Source: Cruorifilaria tuberocauda
Taxonomy: Eukaryota > Nematoda > Chromadorea > Rhabditida > Onchocercidae
Assembly: GCA_013365365.1 (NCBI GenBank)
Contig: JABVXU010000069.1
Coordinates: forward strand, 62,001 to 126,000
DNA length: 64,000 bases
Direction: 5' to 3'
Positions 59,871-64,000 of the stretch are shown piece after piece. Made by a program: the position numbers and the translations under genes. The notes beneath the pieces were generated by a model. The model was given only the letters and a program-made list of their open reading frames with translations, was not told the DNA's origin and searched no databases. Position 1 is the first letter of the stretch. Each line of letters starts with the position of its first letter.

Positions 59871-62079
59871 TCAACAGCACCATCCTTCATTACTTTTTTC
59901 TGCAATAGCATCACCCGCTTTCAGCAATAACCTTTGCTCTTTCCGGACTCTTTCTTCATTAGTTTGAACATGCATTGGTTTGCTCTGCTGCAACTTATGC
60001 ACCAATGTCATAAAAATTGATTCAACATGATCCGCTTCCGTATCTGCTAATGCCGACGTCTCAAATAATGCCATATCATTTTGGTCAGCGAACATCTGCA
60101 AAAAATTTTGCATGAAAGAAATAAGCAATTTAAAACGACTTTTTGAAAATTTGCTTGCCATTTATAATTAACAATCTTGCTGCTTTCAGATTTCAGTTAT
60201 TATGCCTCTCTTGCTTAAATTATAAATTTTTATCACCGCACTAAGCGCAACTCCTGTTTGCAATGTGTTAGTCTCTTTCAAAGTATTTTATTTAATTAAT
60301 GCTTTAATAAACTTATCACTTAAATTTAAAGAAAACGAACCTGAGCGACATCAATTTTGATTCTGTTTTCCACTGTCAAGTCACATTTATTTCCGATAAG
60401 TATATGTGGCGTATCATTCGTCGACGAAACCGAATGTCTGCGACACTCATTGATCCAATCATTTAGTGAATGAAACGATGACGGATTACTTACATCATAA
60501 ACGAATACAACGGCATTCACATTCCGATAATAATGTGATACAATAGACTGCCGATAACGTTCTTGACCAGCTGTATCCCACAACTGAACCTAAAATTGTA
60601 AAAGAAATGTTTTTCGCAACACGATTTCAGCATTATTTTTGGCACATCAAAAATGCATAGCTAATAATCTAGTGGAAGGTTTAAATTACTAATCTTCTTT
60701 GGAAACTAAATTATGGAACATGTTTGCCTAACCTAATAAATTTATTCTTTTTTGTTAATAAAAAGCTGAGGTTAAAAAAAAGCAAATTTCTTCAACTTAT
60801 TCAAGCGAATGGATAAGTTCGAAAAAATCTGCTTTTTTTGTAGATATTCGAATTGAATTTCCATTTATTCCTTTTATGTGAAAGCATATTCCCAGCATTC
60901 AGTCCCTAAAATACTAAAACTATACAGATGACAGCCAGCGAATAGTTGAAATAAGGAAAAACTGGTGCTTGTTTCAACGACATATGAAAGATTAAGTAAG
61001 CTGAAATAACTACTTTCACTTCTCACAATCACTTCATTTTTCAATATAAATCACGTCTTAAATTCATCAAATTTTGGTTTTCTATTGTTTCGTCTATTTT
61101 TAATGTAAAAGACAGTCGCTTAATATAGTGAACAGAAATTTAGTATGCACTAATGAAAAGAGTAAAACGAACTCTTATCAGTTCACCGTCGATGGCAACA
61201 GAACGTTCTCGAAAATCGACTCCTATTGTTGCTTCCGTTTGAGCCGGAAATCTGCCGTTACAAAAACGAAAACTAAGACAAGTTTTCCCAACTCCAGCAT
61301 CACCTAATATGATGACCTGGAAAACTAAGATTTAATGGAAATCAGTAATTAAAATCAAAAATCAAAATGACGACGATATTACAAAAACATAAAAAAGAAA
61401 AAAAAGCAATAGAACTATCAAAACGAAAACCTGTCACAGTATCTTTAGTCACAGTCAAAAATTCATTACAGTTTACTCAGATTAACGAATTCACTTGCGT
61501 GGCATGTTAACTGAATTATTAGGTCTCATAAACGTGAGGAAATATAGAAAAACACCTTAAAAACGCGTTTTGTTCGATATGTTTTTCCAGGTTGGTAGGC
61601 ATAGCTTGCTCCAGTAGCATATTTTGATGAAACTGTTTGTGTTATCTCCATATTTTTCTCTACAGATGCAAGAGTGGAAGTATTCACAGGTGTTAATTCT
61701 GGATAAGATACACGACTGAGACCAACATCAACTGAAAATAAGAAAGGGAATGACTGAAATACAACCTAATCAACATCCTACTCCTTTTTTCTTCACTCAC
61801 AGCAAATCTAAAGGAAAAAAAATCACATTTTTACTTAATTCTTATTTTTTCAAATATTTGAGTAATTATGATTAAAGATAGTAACTTACTTTCATTTCGT
61901 TCTGATTCCTCGGTTGAATTTTGGGCAGAGACACGTAAATTAGATAATGATATTTGTGGCGTCAGTGTCGTAACGACTGTACTAATTTTGGGCGCTGACA
62001 TAATAATATTTGGCTCTAGTAGTCGCTGTGCCGAAGTTTCCCGTACGTCAGTAATATCACCATGCGCAGACAAATTCAT
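59871..62079 (-). CDS. rab-33: Rab33-type small GTPase with long N-terminal extension
   Basis: Five exons, 62079-61890, 61731-61556, 61316-61173, 60589-60341 and 60095-59871, join to 327 residues. The G-domain motifs are GDAGVGKT (P-loop), [17 protein letters not shown] (switch I/effector), [20 protein letters not shown] (switch II), GNKCD and FETSA. The protein ends WCC, a double-cysteine prenylation site. [22 protein letters not shown] and [14 protein letters not shown] identify the Rab33 subfamily, which acts at the Golgi and, for Rab33B, in autophagosome formation with Atg16L. About 120 residues precede the G domain (vertebrate Rab33 has about 30). They are encoded by the first two exons, rich in Ser/Thr/Pro, and look disordered. 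A start at a later Met (MEITQTVSS, in exon 2) would give a conventional length. Confidence 0.92.
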
Positions 62080-63173
62080 TGCTGTCTTTTCTTAAATATA
62101 TTACTCGAGGAAAGGAATTAATTTTTAGCAAACACACTGAATAAACCATATTTCCTACGGACGAGCGATCCAATATAGTAAAAATTGCTAAAATGATCTA
62201 TAAGTTGACCATAATGTAATCACATAAAGTAATCAGGTCCTATACTCTGAATAACTCACAAACCGAAATTTCTTGATCAATAAACTTAACGCCGTTTCGA
62301 CTTTGTGAGGATTTAGTGTTTTCTGACAAAGTTAGGAAAACTTTACATTGAATAGTCTCGAAAGTCGCTCTCATAGATTCAAATAAATTCTTCAAATCTA
62401 AAAAACAAAGTTCTTGAATAAACAGCCAAACTTCCCTCAGAACTGCTAGAGATTTTAGTGTTCCTTCAAACAACGGAAAAACCTCTAACATATTTATAAA
62501 TATTAATAAATTTAATTTAAAAATCTTAATCTCACGTTCGTAATCACACAGTACTTCAAAACGATTTCCTTTCAGTGTAATTGTAAAAAATCGAAGTTAT
62601 AGCTCTCGTCATGCTTTGTGCAAAAAGGTATCATGAAAACGGTTATTATACTGCAGCTACGTACACATGAGATCGATGTACAAATAATACTTTATTTTAC
62701 AGTATACACAATTTTCAGAAGTAAACCTATCAGCAAGTCATAATTATTAAAAATACAGGATATAGTGGCACTGTAAATATATATGTATATGTAATATTCG
62801 AATCACTGATATAGAAACTGTAGATGCTAGGAAAAATGAACAACTATCATTGTAATCAGAGGAATTACTAAACTATCAAAACAAAACAACCTACATAATT
62901 CGAAGTTTCAATATAAAAAAACTCATGAATTGATGTTTTGAAGATTCCGAATATAGTGATCAATTGAATGAAGTGATATCGTCCACCGGGAACATTGAAT
63001 ATCTACGAGATTTTCGCCGTAAACATCTAAAATAATTATTGAGAGAATGAAGAACTTATGTCTCATAAAAACTTAAAATAGAATTTTCCGCTTACAGCAA
63101 TGAAAAACAAAAAGCCCTCATCCCAACAAAAAACTGAATCATAATATCTGAGTAGGAGTAAATAAATGCATAA
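62080..63173. other. Region between the Rab33 and DEF8-like genes
   Basis: About 1.1 kb on the path of two same-strand genes. An 83-codon minus frame at 62240-62491 (LREVWLFIQELCFLDLKNLF) is open but has no splice or family support. AT-rich elsewhere. Confidence 0.35.
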
Positions 63174-63908
63174 TCAAAAGTCATCAATGACGTATCTTGG
63201 TGCCAACCTTGGACAGTGTTTGCTTTTCCTGTTGAAACACTCTTGATGGAAAGTGGCTAAACAATTACGACAGATGGCCACATTTTCGAAGAATGGAAAA
63301 ATAACCTAAATGGAAAAGAGAGTAGAACAAAGACAAAAGAAATACCTGAAAGTCATTATCCTGATATTTTAAATTATGAAAAACTTCTTATATTTGAAAA
63401 ATGGAACTTGCTTACAGTAGTATCATCACACAATTCGCAAATAAATCCTTTTCCTTTGCAGATCAAACAGTCTTTAGTGATATGTTCTAGATATATTTGA
63501 ATTATTCCTTCAATATCTGGTAATAATCGACCATAATACAAATCCACGAGGTCTATCAAACTATACATATCCGAATTTTCGACGAAATGTTGACGATGTC
63601 TTAAACTCTGCAAAATTCGCTGTTGACGGGCTACCTGCAATGAAGAATTTCACGGTTTCTCACCATAAGTCACCCCAACTCGTTTCATATCAAACAGCAA
63701 TGAGACTCGTTCCAGCAAGTTTTTATTAAATATTGAATCTCACCTTACAACACATGAAATAACACTTCATCAACAATATATTTTGTCGCAACTTATTTAT
63801 TTTGGCTAGTTGATCAACGTAATTCACTAGCCCCGGATTCAGCTTTAAAATATTGAAAACTGGTCTTTTTTCGATAATAACAAGTAATTGCTTTGTAGCG
63901 CGACAAAC
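63174..63908 (-). CDS. DEF8/Rubicon-type zinc-binding protein, 3' part (gene continues beyond right edge)
   Basis: Three terminal exons, 63908-63744, 63634-63416 and 63305-63174, give 171 C-terminal residues. Blocks are LKLNPGLVNYVDQLAKINKL and RQNILLMKCYF, then LRHRQHFVENSDMYSLIDLV, CLICKGKGFICELCDD, VIFPFFENVAICRNCLATFH and QECFNRKSKHCPR, ending IDDF. This is the Rubicon-homology (DUF4206) zinc-binding region shared by DEF8, PLEKHM1 and Rubicon. The HRQHFVEN-DMYS stretch favours DEF8. In the family this domain binds Rab7 on late endosomes and lysosomes. The Cys/His set is complete in what is visible. The 5' exons lie beyond position 64000. Confidence 0.87.
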
Positions 63909-64000
63909 CTGAAAATAAAATATCGCTACGGAAATTAAGAATTTTTCTGGTTAAGAAGCAATTTAAAGTAATCGATAAATGCAGCATATCTACCCAAAAT

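Noticed and set aside
60161..61172. Extra Rab33 exons in the long introns
   Set aside because: The five exons already give a complete G domain with matching phases; intron sequence has no further motif.

Overview
This window is AT-rich nuclear DNA from a nematode, most likely a filarial or other spirurid species (clade III). The genes have many short exons and AT-rich introns. Splice sites follow the nematode pattern (TTTCAG or TTTTAG acceptors; GTAAG, GTTTY and GTATG donors). Several start codons lie 3-35 bases after a bare acceptor, as expected for spliced-leader (SL) trans-splicing. A near-perfect genomic copy of the 22-nt nematode SL1 sequence sits at 40522-40543. I saw no tRNA, rRNA, CRISPR array or bacterial operon. 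The clade assignment is inference.

Layout: (1) 1-1856: the first coding exon of an integrin alpha chain (minus), plus an unassigned exon at the left edge. (2) 1857-14235: a 12-kb gene-poor stretch with microsatellites and a GC-richer block. It separates the integrin start from a homeobox gene (14257-15344, plus). (3) 16097-25132 (minus): a complete 22-exon CTR9 gene (PAF1 complex), reconstructed to 1159 residues. Its first intron holds an intact same-strand gene for a CINP-like protein with its own presumed trans-splice acceptor. (4) 25958-29761 (plus): CLP1, a pre-mRNA 3'-end processing/RNA kinase family protein, divergent from CTR9. (5) 31825-35494 (plus): an acyl-CoA dehydrogenase of the LCAD/IVD catalytic type. 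(6) 35.5-46.8 kb: a decayed region. It holds isolated coding-like blocks, an SL1-tagged intron-poor segment that looks like a retrocopied trans-spliced mRNA, a BEL/Pao retrotransposon relic, and an unprocessed pseudogene of an anion-type cys-loop receptor. (7) 46811-48055 (plus): an RPA-interacting protein. It is followed by an orphan exon and a 359-bp MITE-like element with perfect 33-bp terminal inverted repeats. (8) 50306-58377 (plus): a type II membrane M1 (gluzincin) peptidase homologue of 834 residues whose zinc and catalytic residues are partly lost. (9) 59871-62079 (minus): a Rab33-type GTPase with a long N-terminal extension. (10) 63174-63908 (minus): the 3' part of a DEF8/Rubicon-type zinc-binding gene, running off the right edge.

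CTR9 (transcription elongation) and CLP1 (3'-end formation) share an 825-bp divergent intergenic region. Rab33 and the DEF8-like gene are neighbours on one strand, and both families act in Rab/endolysosomal or autophagy traffic, so a trans-spliced operon is possible. Exon coordinates were derived by hand from reading frame, splice motifs and remembered family conservation. No alignment or transcript data were available.
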